This document shows, one piece after another, positions 19,329 through 27,903 of a stretch of 64,000 nucleotides of DNA. The translations under genes and the position numbers were made by a program. This DNA is from Thermohalobaculum sp963700775 (GTDB taxonomy: Bacteria; Pseudomonadota; Alphaproteobacteria; Rhodobacterales; Rhodobacteraceae): contig CAVOYU010000001.1 in the NCBI GenBank assembly GCA_963700775.1, forward strand, positions 62,001 through 126,000, given 5' to 3'. Position 1 is the stretch's first letter, and the number at the start of each line of letters is the position of its first letter. The notes beneath the pieces were generated by a model that was not told the DNA's origin, ran no database searches, and was given only the letters and a program-made list of their open reading frames with translations.

Positions 19329-20530
19329 TGCGAACCGCTCCAGCGCACGAAGAGCCGGCGCGCCGCCTCGGCAAAGTCCGTCGTGACCGTATCGAGCCAC
19401 CGGAGCCCGGCACGCAGCGGCGAGGGCGCTCCCTGCCCCGGCGTCGTCACGTATAGCCAGATGCCGATCAGCATGAAGCCGGCGAAGACAGACCATGGCC
19501 CGATCACCGGATTGATACGGCCGAGTTCGGCCAGCGACTGCGCGGTCTGCAGTGCCTCGTTGTAGGCGACCATGAGCGCCAGCGCGAGCCCGATGCGCGG
19601 CCAGATCGCCGCGCGCTTTCGGGTCACGCCGAGCGGGACCGACAGCAGCGCCACACCGATCACCGAGACCGAGCGGACAAGACGGGCATGGAACTCGGCG
19701 AGGTATCCGGGGTCGCTCGGCAGCCCGTCGGAGCCCTTCGCCCGGTCCAGGAGTTCGCCGAAGGTCAGCTCGTTGTTGCCGGCGCCCCGTTCCCGGAACG
19801 GATTGCGGTCGATCTCGAACTCGCGCGCGAGCTTCAGGTCGTTGAAATCGAGCCAGCCGCCGGCGATCAGCCCGCGGCCGTTTTTCAGCAACAGATTGAC
19901 CACCCGTCGCTCCTTGTCGGGCACGATCAGGCCATGCTCGGCGGTGAACACCGACTCGGTGCCGTCCTCCTCGCGCTGGATCACGAAGACCCGCGACAGC
20001 AGCCGGCCGGCCGGATCGACCTCGCCAGCCGAGATCACCAGCCCCTTGCCGGCATCGACGAACACACCCTCCTCCAGACGGCCGCTCCAGCCGACATTGC
20101 GGGCCGCATGCTTGATCGCCCGGAAGGCATAGCGGGTGTAGGGCTGCAACTCGCCGAACAGCGGCAGGCTGATCAGTGCCAGCACCACTGAGGCGGCGAT
20201 GAAGGGCGCCCCGATGCGGCGCAGCGACCAGCCGGAATTCTCCAGCGCATCCAGCTCGTTATCCCGCGACAGCGCCGCCAGCGCGGTCAGGGTCGCGATG
20301 CAGAAGGTCGCCGGCAGCGCAATCCCCAGGTAATGCGGCAGCAGGCTCAGCACCATGCTCAGGACAAGCTGCAGCGGCGCGCCCTCGGTCGCCACCAGCT
20401 CGATCAGCCGCAGCAGGCGCTCGAGCAGCAGCACCAGGACGGTGACCAGCAGCACGATCCCCATCCGCGGCACCATCTGCCGCAGCAGGTAGCGATCGAC
20501 CGCGGTGATCCGGAACTGGGAGGGAGTCAT
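19325..20530 (-). CDS. LptF/YjgP-family permease, candidate sphingolipid exporter subunit
   Basis: A 401-aa partner of the LptG-like protein encoded immediately downstream with a four-base overlap. Membrane helices begin with MGIVLLVTVLVLLLERLLRLIELV; the coupling segment is LAALSRDNELDALENSGWSLRRIG. The periplasmic domain spans about 150 residues (VFVIQREEDGTESVFTAEHG). C-terminal helices follow (RSVSVIGVALLSVPLGVTRKR). LptF and LptG form a heterodimer that works with LptB and an LptC-like bridge; neither LptB nor LptC is encoded in this window. The C-terminal tail of about 40 residues beyond the last helix is longer than usual. Confidence 0.82.
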   Translation of the reverse strand: MTPSQFRITAVDRYLLRQMVPRMGIVLLVTVLVLLLERLLRLIELVATEGAPLQLVLSMVLSLLPHYLGIALPATFCIATLTALAALSRDNELDALENSGWSLRRIGAPFIAASVVLALISLPLFGELQPYTRYAFRAIKHAARNVGWSGRLEEGVFVDAGKGLVISAGEVDPAGRLLSRVFVIQREEDGTESVFTAEHGLIVPDKERRVVNLLLKNGRGLIAGGWLDFNDLKLAREFEIDRNPFRERGAGNNELTFGELLDRAKGSDGLPSDPGYLAEFHARLVRSVSVIGVALLSVPLGVTRKRAAIWPRIGLALALMVAYNEALQTAQSLAELGRINPVIGPWSVFAGFMLIGIWLYVTTPGQGAPSPLRAGLRWLDTVTTDFAEAARRLFVRWSGSQ

Positions 20531-20537
20531 GGGCCGG

Positions 20538-20981
20538 TCAGCGCTCCGCCAGCGGCCAGTGTGCCCGCAGATGGGCGATCAGGGCGGCGCTGGCGGCGGG
20601 GTCCGGTGCGACGAAGGCGTCCAGCCGGGGCTGGGCGGGCCACCCGGCATCGGGGACGCTCAGCCCGCCATGGCTGCGGGTACCGGAATACCGGGGCAGC
20701 ACATGGAAATGGACGTCAGGGTCGACCATCATCAGCATCAGATAGTTGATCTTCTCGTAGCCGACCGCCGCCTGCAGCATCGCCTCGACCGCCGTGACCG
20801 CCGAGCCGAGCTCGGCATGGCCGGCGGCGTCGACCGCACCGAAGGCCGTCACCGGCTGCTTGCAGGCAAGCACCAGGGCGCCGAGCGTGCATTGCTGGGG
20901 CCGCAGCATCACGGCCCAGTGGTCGAGCTCGGCGATGCGGGTGCCGGGCCAGCCGAATTTCTGCATCGTCGCATTGGTCAT
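20538..20981 (-). CDS. HIT-family nucleotide hydrolase/transferase-like protein
   Basis: A 147-aa histidine-triad protein. The active-site motif appears as DPDVHFHVLPRY, keeping the central His-x-His of HIT enzymes that act on nucleotide phosphates. The start ATG giving MTNATMQKFGWPGTRI has a strong ribosome site (AGGAGG five bases upstream); the longer in-frame reading is not coding-like. The gene sits 44 bases downstream of the metallophosphoesterase gene and 7 bases upstream of the LptF-like gene, so it is probably in the same transcript. A specific substrate cannot be named; a clean-up role for CDP-linked intermediates is speculation. Confidence 0.78.
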   Translation of the reverse strand: MTNATMQKFGWPGTRIAELDHWAVMLRPQQCTLGALVLACKQPVTAFGAVDAAGHAELGSAVTAVEAMLQAAVGYEKINYLMLMMVDPDVHFHVLPRYSGTRSHGGLSVPDAGWPAQPRLDAFVAPDPAASAALIAHLRAHWPLAER

Positions 20982-21025
20982 GGCAGCCTCCTGGCACCTG
21001 CTGCGGGCCGGCGCAGCGCCCATCT

Positions 21026-21991
21026 CTATGCCCTGGCCACGACCGGGGCAACCTCGGCACCGGCAACGTCGGCAGGTGGCAGCCGGAAGACCAGATGCGG
21101 GCCATCGCCAACCTCGCCGTCGCGGTCGATCCGCCGCTCCTGCAACGTCAGGCGCCAGCCGTTCCCGTCGCGGACGACGGTCAGCCGGCGCCACGCGCCC
21201 GGATCGTAGGCGGTGCCGGGCAACATTCCGCTCGCCGGGGTGCCGATCACCGGCACGCGCCCGGCCGGGGTGTCGATCCAGGAGAGGTCAGCCATGTGGG
21301 TGTGGCCGTGCAGTACCAGCTCGGCCCCCTCGGCGGCGATCGTCCGGCAGAGCGCCTCGCGGTCCATCAGCGACTTGCGCCAGACCGTGACCGGGGTCGG
21401 CGGATGATGCACCAGCACCACCCGGCAGAGCCCCTCCGACCGGGCCTCCGCCAGCATCCGCCGCAGCGCCGAGAGCTGCCCGCCGCCGATCCGGCCGCTG
21501 GCCATGCCCGGCGGCGTCGCCACCGCGCTCGAGAGCCCGATCACCGCCACGCCGCCGACGCGGCGGCACCAGGGAAACCCCGGCGTCCCGTCGTCGCCCG
21601 CGCAATAGGGCGCCCAATGGCGCATCATCGCCGCCTCGAAGCCTGACGCCATGGCCTCGTGGTTGCCGGGGACCACGCCCACCCGATCAGGTGAACCCAG
21701 CGACGCGAGCCATCCCGCGCCGGCTTCGAATTCGCGATCGAGACCGAAATTCACCAGATCGCCGGTCATGGCGATGAAATCCGGCCGGGCCGCCTGCAGG
21801 TCGGCGACGATCTTCGCCGTGATCTCGCTCCGATGCAGGCGTCGCCGCTTGCGCAGCCAGTTCAGATAGCTCAGCCCGCGCTTGCCCAGCGCCTCGGCCG
21901 GAGACGGCCGGCCGAGAAAGACATGGGGGTCCGTCAGATGCGCGAGGACAACAGGGCGGACGGCAGGTTCGCTCGGGGACATGCGGGGCAC
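21026..21991 (-). CDS. Calcineurin-like metallophosphoesterase
   Basis: A 321-aa protein with the five metallophosphoesterase motifs in order: AHLTDPHVFLG, AMTGDLVNFG, GVVPGNHEAM, VLVHHPP and ELVLHGHTHMADLSW. These bind two metal ions and cleave phosphomono- or diesters. The class resembles CpdA-type cytoplasmic phosphodiesterases, and no signal peptide is seen. It is the first gene of a leftward run that includes the LptFG-like pair, ceramide synthase and nucleotidyltransferase genes. It could act on a lipid phosphate or a nucleotide-linked headgroup, but a general cyclic-nucleotide role is equally possible. GTG at 21991 or the ATG at 21982 may be the start. Confidence 0.82.
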   Translation of the reverse strand: MPRMSPSEPAVRPVVLAHLTDPHVFLGRPSPAEALGKRGLSYLNWLRKRRRLHRSEITAKIVADLQAARPDFIAMTGDLVNFGLDREFEAGAGWLASLGSPDRVGVVPGNHEAMASGFEAAMMRHWAPYCAGDDGTPGFPWCRRVGGVAVIGLSSAVATPPGMASGRIGGGQLSALRRMLAEARSEGLCRVVLVHHPPTPVTVWRKSLMDREALCRTIAAEGAELVLHGHTHMADLSWIDTPAGRVPVIGTPASGMLPGTAYDPGAWRRLTVVRDGNGWRLTLQERRIDRDGEVGDGPHLVFRLPPADVAGAEVAPVVARA

Positions 21992-22048
21992 TTTTCAAGG
22001 GTCGTCTGAACGGTTAGCAACTGTGCCAGGAAAAATGAAGGCTGCGGG

Positions 22049-23155
22049 ATGACGGCGAGCAGGGTTTTCATCGTGCGCGAAGGCGGACCGGAATCGTTCG
22101 GGCAGTCGCCCCGCGCCCGGATCGAGCGCCAGGCGGCGCGGCGCGGCCTCGCGATCACGGCGCGGGCGGGCGATGCCGACCTCGTGCTCCGCGGCGACCA
22201 TGTCTACGGTACGGCGCTGTTCGATGCGCTGGCAGCGGCCGAGCCCGGCACCGTGCTGGTCGACGGGGAGGGCCGGGCACTGGCCGCACGCGTCGATGCC
22301 GATAGCCGCGAATGGGCCTCCGACCTGCTCGATTCCGATGCCCTGGGCCAGCCGCCCTCTGCCGCGTCGGCGGTCGGCGCGGCGGCGCTTGCGGGCGGAC
22401 ACAACGCCGCGCTCCGCAAGCGCAGGCCGCCGCTGCTGGTGGCGGCGACCGACCGGCGCCGGGTCGAGAAGGCGCTCTTCGACGACAGCTACAAGGGCGT
22501 CACCGATCTTGTCACCAAGTGGCTCTGGCCGCCTCTCGCCCTGCCGGTCACCCGCTGGTGCGCGCTCCGCGGCATCACGCCGAACCAGGTCACGCTGGCC
22601 AGCGCCGTGCTGGTGGGCGTCGCCTTCTGGCTGTTCTGGAACGGATTCTTCGCCCTTGGCCTCGTCGCCGCCTGGGTCATGACCTTCCTCGACACGGTCG
22701 ACGGCAAGCTGGCGCGCGTCACGCTCACTGCCTCGCCTGTCGGCAACGTGGTCGATCACGGCATCGACCTGATCCACCCGCCCTTCTGGTACTGGGCCTG
22801 GGCGGTAGGCTGCGCCGCCGCCGGGGCGCCGCTGGACGACGGCGGCTGGACCCTGGGCGTGATCGTCGCCGGCTACGTGCTGCAACGGGTCGAGGAGGGG
22901 ATCTTCCTCTGGCTCTTCCGCATGGACATGCATGTATGGCGGCGCTTCGACAGCCTGTTCCGGCAAGTCACCGCCCGTCGCAACCCGAATCTCCTGATCC
23001 TCACCGCCGCGGTATTGCTCGGCGCCCCGCGCGAGGGGCTGATCGTGGTCGCGGTCTGGACCGCGGTCTGCTTCCTCGTCCATCTGGCCCGGATCGTCCA
23101 GGCCCTCGCCGCCCGCCGCGCCGGCCCGCTGACCTCCTGGCTGGCGGAGGCATGA
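22049..23155 (+). CDS. CDP-alcohol phosphatidyltransferase-family membrane enzyme
   Basis: A 368-aa protein. Residues 1-110 look like a decayed nucleotidyltransferase domain (DLVLRGDHVYGTALFDAL, VLVDGEGRALAA). The rest is a membrane CDP-alcohol phosphotransferase with the diagnostic D-x2-DG-x2-AR-x8-G-x3-D-x3-D pattern: DTVDGKLARVTLTASPVGN followed by DHGID. Such enzymes transfer a phospho-alcohol from a CDP carrier to a second alcohol. It is followed with a four-base ATGA overlap by a lipid kinase gene and starts divergently from the ceramide synthase transcript. Placing a CDP-linked headgroup onto a ceramide or ceramide phosphate is a reasonable inference. The N-terminal domain lacks a clear nucleotide loop, so it is probably not catalytic. 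Confidence 0.82.
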   Translation: MTASRVFIVREGGPESFGQSPRARIERQAARRGLAITARAGDADLVLRGDHVYGTALFDALAAAEPGTVLVDGEGRALAARVDADSREWASDLLDSDALGQPPSAASAVGAAALAGGHNAALRKRRPPLLVAATDRRRVEKALFDDSYKGVTDLVTKWLWPPLALPVTRWCALRGITPNQVTLASAVLVGVAFWLFWNGFFALGLVAAWVMTFLDTVDGKLARVTLTASPVGNVVDHGIDLIHPPFWYWAWAVGCAAAGAPLDDGGWTLGVIVAGYVLQRVEEGIFLWLFRMDMHVWRRFDSLFRQVTARRNPNLLILTAAVLLGAPREGLIVVAVWTAVCFLVHLARIVQALAARRAGPLTSWLAEA

Positions 23156-24108
23156 GCCGGATCGCCCTGGTCCGGAATCCGAAGAGCACGCGGAACCTAA
23201 ATTCGGCGCCGGTGTCCGCTCCGGCGGCTGCGGACGATGTGCTGACGATCCAGGCCACCACCCTCGAAACGCTGTGGCAGGGATTGCACGGCGCACGCGA
23301 GGCCGGTGTGTCGCTGGTGCTGGTCGACGGCGGCGACGGCACCGTGCGCGAGGTGCTGAGCCGGTTGCCGGAGGTCTGGGGCGCGCCGCTTCCCGGCGTC
23401 GGCATCCTGCCCCGCGGCAACACCAACCTGATCGCCCGCGCGGTCGGCGGCCTCACCGGGTCCGATGCGGTCGAGCGGGTTCTGCAATGTCTCCGCGAAG
23501 GCCGGCGGCTGGGCCGGCGCAGCCATCCGATGCTGCGGGTCGACTACCCCGCGGGCGAACGCCCCCGGCTCCGTGGCTTCATGATGGGCTGGGGCGCCTA
23601 TGCGGCCGGGACCCGGATCGCGCATGAGGAGATGACCACCCGCGGACCGGCACAGGTGGCGCTGACCATCGCCTCGGTGCTGCGCCGCGCCACGCTCGGG
23701 GCCGATGGCAAGGCGATCCGCCGCGGCGTCGCGGCGGCGATCGGCTTCGACGCGGCGCCGGGACAGGAGCGCGCTCGGCTGGTCGGCGCCGCCACGACCA
23801 TCGAGGGGCCGCTGATCCAGATCCCGCTGATCGGCGGGCTGAACCCCTTCTGGGGCAGCGGCGCGGGCCGCATCCGCTGGCTCGACATCGACGCCCCGGC
23901 GCGGCGGCTGTTGCTGGCGGCCCCCTTCCTCGCCCGCGGTCGGCCGCAACGCTGGATGACCGCGTCGGGCTATGCCAGCGGCCGCGCCGAGCGGATCGAA
24001 CTGGCGCTCGACACGCCCTTCGTGGTCGATGGCGACCTGTTCCCGGCAGGGGTCTCCGGCCCGGTCACCGTCTCGGTCGAAGACCGGGTGGAATTCGTCA
24101 CCCTCTAG
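23152..24108 (+). CDS. Lipid kinase (diacylglycerol kinase catalytic fold), candidate ceramide kinase
   Basis: A 318-aa DAGK-family kinase. The nucleotide-binding GGDGT motif appears as LVDGGDGTVREVLSRL and the second glycine loop as GILPRGNTNLIARAVGG. The C-terminal beta-sandwich ends FVVDGDLFPAG. The family phosphorylates diacylglycerol, sphingosine or ceramide. Caulobacter CpgB, a bacterial ceramide kinase, belongs to this broader family. The start overlaps the CDP-alcohol transferase stop, indicating coupled translation. With ceramide synthase encoded nearby, ceramide is the preferred substrate guess; lipid choice is not visible from motifs. Confidence 0.75.
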   Translation: MSRIALVRNPKSTRNLNSAPVSAPAAADDVLTIQATTLETLWQGLHGAREAGVSLVLVDGGDGTVREVLSRLPEVWGAPLPGVGILPRGNTNLIARAVGGLTGSDAVERVLQCLREGRRLGRRSHPMLRVDYPAGERPRLRGFMMGWGAYAAGTRIAHEEMTTRGPAQVALTIASVLRRATLGADGKAIRRGVAAAIGFDAAPGQERARLVGAATTIEGPLIQIPLIGGLNPFWGSGAGRIRWLDIDAPARRLLLAAPFLARGRPQRWMTASGYASGRAERIELALDTPFVVDGDLFPAGVSGPVTVSVEDRVEFVTL

Positions 24109-24189
24109 CCATTCAGGGCAGTGCCTCGAACTCGGGCCGTGCCCCCGGCTAATCAGGCGCGAGATGCGCGCCGACGGGAGATCATCGCC

Positions 24190-25186
24190 ATGACCGGGCC
24201 CGACAACACCGGGACCGACAACACCGGGACCGACATTACCGGGGCCGACATTACCGGGGCCGAGGCAGGCGCTGCGGGAGACGAGGTTCCGGCCGACCTC
24301 GCGCGCCTGGTCGCCGCCGAGCTCGACCAGCCGGTCAGTGCCGAGGCCCGCGCCCTTGCGGAGAGCCTCGCGGCCCGGCCAGGGGTGGCGGCGATCCTGT
24401 TCTACGGTGCCCGCCTGCGCGATGGCCCCGGCGCCCCGGCGGGCGCCGGCCCGCTCGACTTCTACCTGCTGACCGACAGCGACGGCGCCTATCATGGCGC
24501 CGGGCTGGCGGCGCTCGCCAACCGTCTGCTGCCGCCCAATGTCTATTTCGAGGTCGCGGAAGGCCCGCCTCGGGTCGAGGCCAAGGTGGCGGTCGCGAGT
24601 TCTTGCCGCCTTCCGGGCAAGGATGGACCCGTCGGGAATGGACACCACCTTCTGGGCCCGCTTCGCCCAGCCGGTACGGCTGGTCTGGGCGCGTTCCGGG
24701 GCTGAGCGCAACAGCGCCGTCGAGGCCGTCGGCGCCGCCATCGCCGCCGCCGCCTGGTGGGCGGCGCGGCTGGCGCCCGATCCGACCGACCCGGAGGACT
24801 GCTGGCGGGCCCTCTTCCGCCACACCTACGGCTCCGAACTGCGGGTCGAGAGCGGCGGCCGGGCCGCCGACATCGTCGGTGCCGCGCCGGAGCGCTACCG
24901 CGCGCTGCACCGGCTGCTGATCGCCGGACGCCCGCCCGCCTCGCCCGTCGATCGCGCCGCCGCGGCGCGGGCGTGGCGGCGGCGCAGCTTCCTCGGCAAG
25001 CTGCGCAACCTCGCCCGCCTCACCAAGGCCGCCTTTACCTATCGCGGCGGCTTCGCCTATGCGCTCTCCAAGGTCGAGCGCCACTCCGGCCGGCCGGTCA
25101 AGCTGAAGGACTGGGAGCGCCGCTGGCCCTGGCTGGCGGCGCCCTTCGTGCTCTGGCGGCTCTGGCGCGAGAAGCGGCTGCGCTAG
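24190..25186 (+). CDS. Nucleotidyltransferase-like protein of the lipid cluster (one frameshift)
   Basis: A protein of about 331 residues once a frameshift near base 24595 is corrected: the frame reads VEAKVAV, then VLAAFRARMDPSGMDTTFWARF in the next frame. The first half has a nucleotidyltransferase-like strand pattern (ILFYGARLRDG, LDFYLLTDS), which recalls Tam41-type CDP-diacylglycerol synthases. The second half is helical and basic (RRRSFLGKLRNLARLTKAAFTYRGG). The N-terminus has four 5-residue repeats. The start ATG has GGGAG eight bases upstream. It lies 81 bases after the lipid kinase gene and is probably co-transcribed. The function is unassigned; the resemblance to Tam41 is by eye only. 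Confidence 0.6.
24202..24261 (+). repeat. Four 15-base tandem repeats inside a coding region
   Basis: Four in-frame copies of a 15-base unit, GACAACACCGGGACC twice then GACATTACCGGGGCC twice, encode DNTGT, DNTGT, DITGA and DITGA at the N-terminus of the nucleotidyltransferase-like protein. In-frame units of this kind can vary in number between strains. Confidence 0.9.
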
Positions 25187-25266
25187 GATCCGGATCCATC
25201 AACCGGGACCGGACGACCCCGGCAGCCGCGCGCCCGGTCGCAGGGCAGGAGGCGTGGCCGATGCGG

Positions 25267-25752
25267 TTACTCGGTCTCCAGCCGGTACTTCAGGAATCTG
25301 GCACCATCGTGCTCGGTTTCGCCGACAAACGTCGCGCCGAGCCGCGCCAGCGCTCCCAGGTGCCTGCGCGATGGCGGCAGGAGGAATGTGACGAAGGGCA
25401 TTCGCCCGTCGGCCACCGCGAAATCGATGGCCTTGCTCACGATGATCCTGCCAAGCCCGAAACGCTCGGGCCTCAGCACCAGTCCGAAGTCCCACTCATC
25501 GCCCTCCTTCTGGAACCCGCCCCAGCCGACATAGCGTCCGTCACAAAGTATCGCCCAGTGCCCGAGCCCGTCGCGGCGCCAGCGTTCCTCCTTTGCGGCG
25601 ATGAACCCCGTGACGGCATCTCCGTCCCATTCGAATGTCAGGAGCGGCATGTGCTCGGCGACGCGAGGGTCCGACATGTGCGCAAGGATCTCACCGGGCG
25701 CGATCTCTGTCAGTCGCGCGAAGGTGATGCTGCGCTCAGGAGACCTGGCCAT
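25267..25752 (-). CDS. GNAT-family acetyltransferase
   Basis: A 161-aa protein of the RimJ/RimL-like GNAT group: EHMPLLTFEWDG near residue 35, the substrate strand GHWAILCDGRYVGWGGFQKEG, and the acetyl-CoA strand FGLVLRPERFGLGRIIVSKAI with the Q/RxxGxG/A-like loop. It ends LKYRLETE. The ATG giving MARSPERSITFARL is taken since the earlier in-frame sequence is not family-like. It converges with the lipid-cluster protein gene. The acceptor (protein N-terminus, amine or small molecule) is unknown. Confidence 0.75.
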   Translation of the reverse strand: MARSPERSITFARLTEIAPGEILAHMSDPRVAEHMPLLTFEWDGDAVTGFIAAKEERWRRDGLGHWAILCDGRYVGWGGFQKEGDEWDFGLVLRPERFGLGRIIVSKAIDFAVADGRMPFVTFLLPPSRRHLGALARLGATFVGETEHDGARFLKYRLETE

Positions 25753-25922
25753 CGATACCCGTTCGCCCCTGAGCGCGCTCGATCCGCCGTCTGAACAACC
25801 ATGCTTCCGGAAATAAAACGCTCGGATCGCCGCCGGAATCCGCTCCCGCGATCGGGCTCTCGCGCCGAACTGTCTGGATGCGGCCATGATGCATCGCCGG
25901 ATTCACGGGACGCGAACCCGGA

Positions 25923-27647
25923 TCAGCCCTCGAAGGCCCCGGCGAGGAACATGTCCCGGGCCTTCGACCGGCTGAGCTTGCCGGACGAGGTGCGCGGCAG
26001 CTCGCCCGCGGCGCAGAGCGCCACCCGGGGCTCGATGCCGCAGAGGTTGCGCACCGTGGTCCGCGCCTCGGCCCGCATCGCCTCGCGCTCGTCCGGGTCG
26101 CGACGGCGGCACTCGATCACCAGCGCCACGCGCTGGGCATCGGCGCCCTCATCGGCCTCGTCGGCGATCTGGAAGGCGGCAACGGTGCCGGCCTTCACCC
26201 CCTCGACGCTGGCCTCGACGGTCCACTCGATATCCTGAGGCCAGATGTTCCGGCCGTTGATGATGATCAGATCCTTGATCCGTCCGGTGACGATCAGGTT
26301 GCCGCCGCGCATGTATCCGAGGTCGCCGGTGTCCAGCCAGCCGTCGGGCGAAAGCACCCGGGCGGTCTCCACCGGATCACCGAAATAGCCGAGCATCAGG
26401 CTGGGGCCGCGGGCGAATATCTGACCGATCCGGCCGTCGGGCAGCACGGCGCCCGACTCGTCGCGGATCTCGATCCCGTGGCCCGGCAACGGCTTGCCGC
26501 AGATGGTGAATTCGCGCGAGCGCGCCCCCGCCTTTGGCGACACCGCCGCCCGCTGGTCGCGCAGCCGCGCCACGTCCACCCGCTCGGTCCGCGCCCCGGC
26601 GCCGCGTTCGGCGAATGTCAGGCCCAGCGCCGCCTCGGCCATGCCGTAGCTCGGCATGAAACTCTCGCGGCGGAAGCCATGCGGCGAGAAGGTCGAGATG
26701 AAGGCGTCCAAGCTGGAGACCTTGATCATGTCGCCGCCGATCCCGGCGATCCGCCAGGCCGACAGGTCAAGGTCCGGGCCGTGCCGCGCCCGCTTGGCCG
26801 CAAGGTCGTAGCCGAAGGAGGGCGAATAGCTCATGGTCGCGCGGTTGCGGCTGATCAGTTCGAGCCAGACGCCCGGGCGCAGGATGAAGTCGCGGGTGGC
26901 GATGCAATCGAGCGACATCTGGCAGGCGATCGGCAGCATCACGCAGCCGACCAGCCCCATGTCGTGGTAGTAGGGCAGCCAGTTCACGCCGCGGTCGCCC
27001 TCGATGATGCCGAGCCCGTGCACCGCCATCGCATGGATGTTGGCCATCATGGCGCCGTGGCTGACGGCGACGCCCTTCGGAAAGCTGGTGGTGCCGGAGG
27101 AGAACTGGAGATAGGCGATCTGGTCCGGCGCAGGTTCGCCGACCGGAAGCGTTTCGGGAGCGTTGTCGAGCTCGGAGAGGGTGCCGGCGAAGCGCAGCTC
27201 CCGCGCTTCCAGCGCCTCGACGACCCACTCGCGGAACATCGCCGGCGATACCGCCGCCGAGATGTCGGCCACCGCCGCGATCCGGCGCAACTGCTCGGCA
27301 TAGGTCCCGCGTGAGCCGAAGGCGCTCGGCAGCGGCACGGGACAGGGCACCAGCCCGGCATAGAGGCAACCCATCAGGGCGCGCATGAAGTCGGCGTCGG
27401 TCTCGGCCACGATCGCCACTCGATCGCCCGGCACGAGGCCGCGCCCGAGCAGGCGCCCGCCGGCCGTGCGGGCCTGGTCGCGCATCTCGACCCAGTTGAG
27501 GACATCGGACAGTTCGCCCCGGGCGGTATAGAAATTCGCCCCTCCCGCGCCGGTCGCGGCGTAGTCGAGCGCCGCCGCCAGCGTGGGAAAGTCGCCGCAG
27601 CGTTTCGCGATTCCGGTCTCGGTGGGCGTCGGCGTAAGCGCCGGCAT
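25923..27647 (-). CDS. Fatty acyl-AMP ligase / acyl-ACP synthetase, AasR-like
   Basis: A 574-aa adenylate-forming enzyme activating a fatty acid as acyl-AMP. Motifs: A3 YLQFSSGTTSFPKGVAVSH, A5 MPSYGMAEAALGL, A7 GWLDTGDLGYM, A8 GRIKDLIIINGRNIWPQDIE, and the C-terminal catalytic lysine SSGKLSRSK. The layout matches FadD32-type fatty acyl-AMP ligases rather than acetyl-CoA synthetases. In Caulobacter the equivalent enzyme loads the dedicated acyl carrier protein that feeds serine palmitoyltransferase, and both those genes are present at 46-47.5 kb. The start is the ATG with AGGGA seven bases upstream; an upstream ATG two codons earlier is possible. Confidence 0.8.
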   Translation of the reverse strand: MPALTPTPTETGIAKRCGDFPTLAAALDYAATGAGGANFYTARGELSDVLNWVEMRDQARTAGGRLLGRGLVPGDRVAIVAETDADFMRALMGCLYAGLVPCPVPLPSAFGSRGTYAEQLRRIAAVADISAAVSPAMFREWVVEALEARELRFAGTLSELDNAPETLPVGEPAPDQIAYLQFSSGTTSFPKGVAVSHGAMMANIHAMAVHGLGIIEGDRGVNWLPYYHDMGLVGCVMLPIACQMSLDCIATRDFILRPGVWLELISRNRATMSYSPSFGYDLAAKRARHGPDLDLSAWRIAGIGGDMIKVSSLDAFISTFSPHGFRRESFMPSYGMAEAALGLTFAERGAGARTERVDVARLRDQRAAVSPKAGARSREFTICGKPLPGHGIEIRDESGAVLPDGRIGQIFARGPSLMLGYFGDPVETARVLSPDGWLDTGDLGYMRGGNLIVTGRIKDLIIINGRNIWPQDIEWTVEASVEGVKAGTVAAFQIADEADEGADAQRVALVIECRRRDPDEREAMRAEARTTVRNLCGIEPRVALCAAGELPRTSSGKLSRSKARDMFLAGAFEG

Positions 27648-27903
27648 GCACATGTCCCTGGTGGCTGCCCGCGCCGGCGTTGCCGCCGGCATTGCTTGAT
27701 TTGAGCTGGCGGATACCATTTGTGCGGCGCCAGATAAAGCCCCATCGGCGCACCCCGTGTGGCCTCAGGTGGCGCACGACGGGTCTGCGACGGATCGCCG
27801 CCCGCGGCATATGCGGGCCGCAATTATTCCTTGCCGGCGGCTGCCCGCTGCCGCATTAAGCGGCACCGGGGACGGGCTGAGGCACCGGCGGGAAAGCGGC
27901 AGT

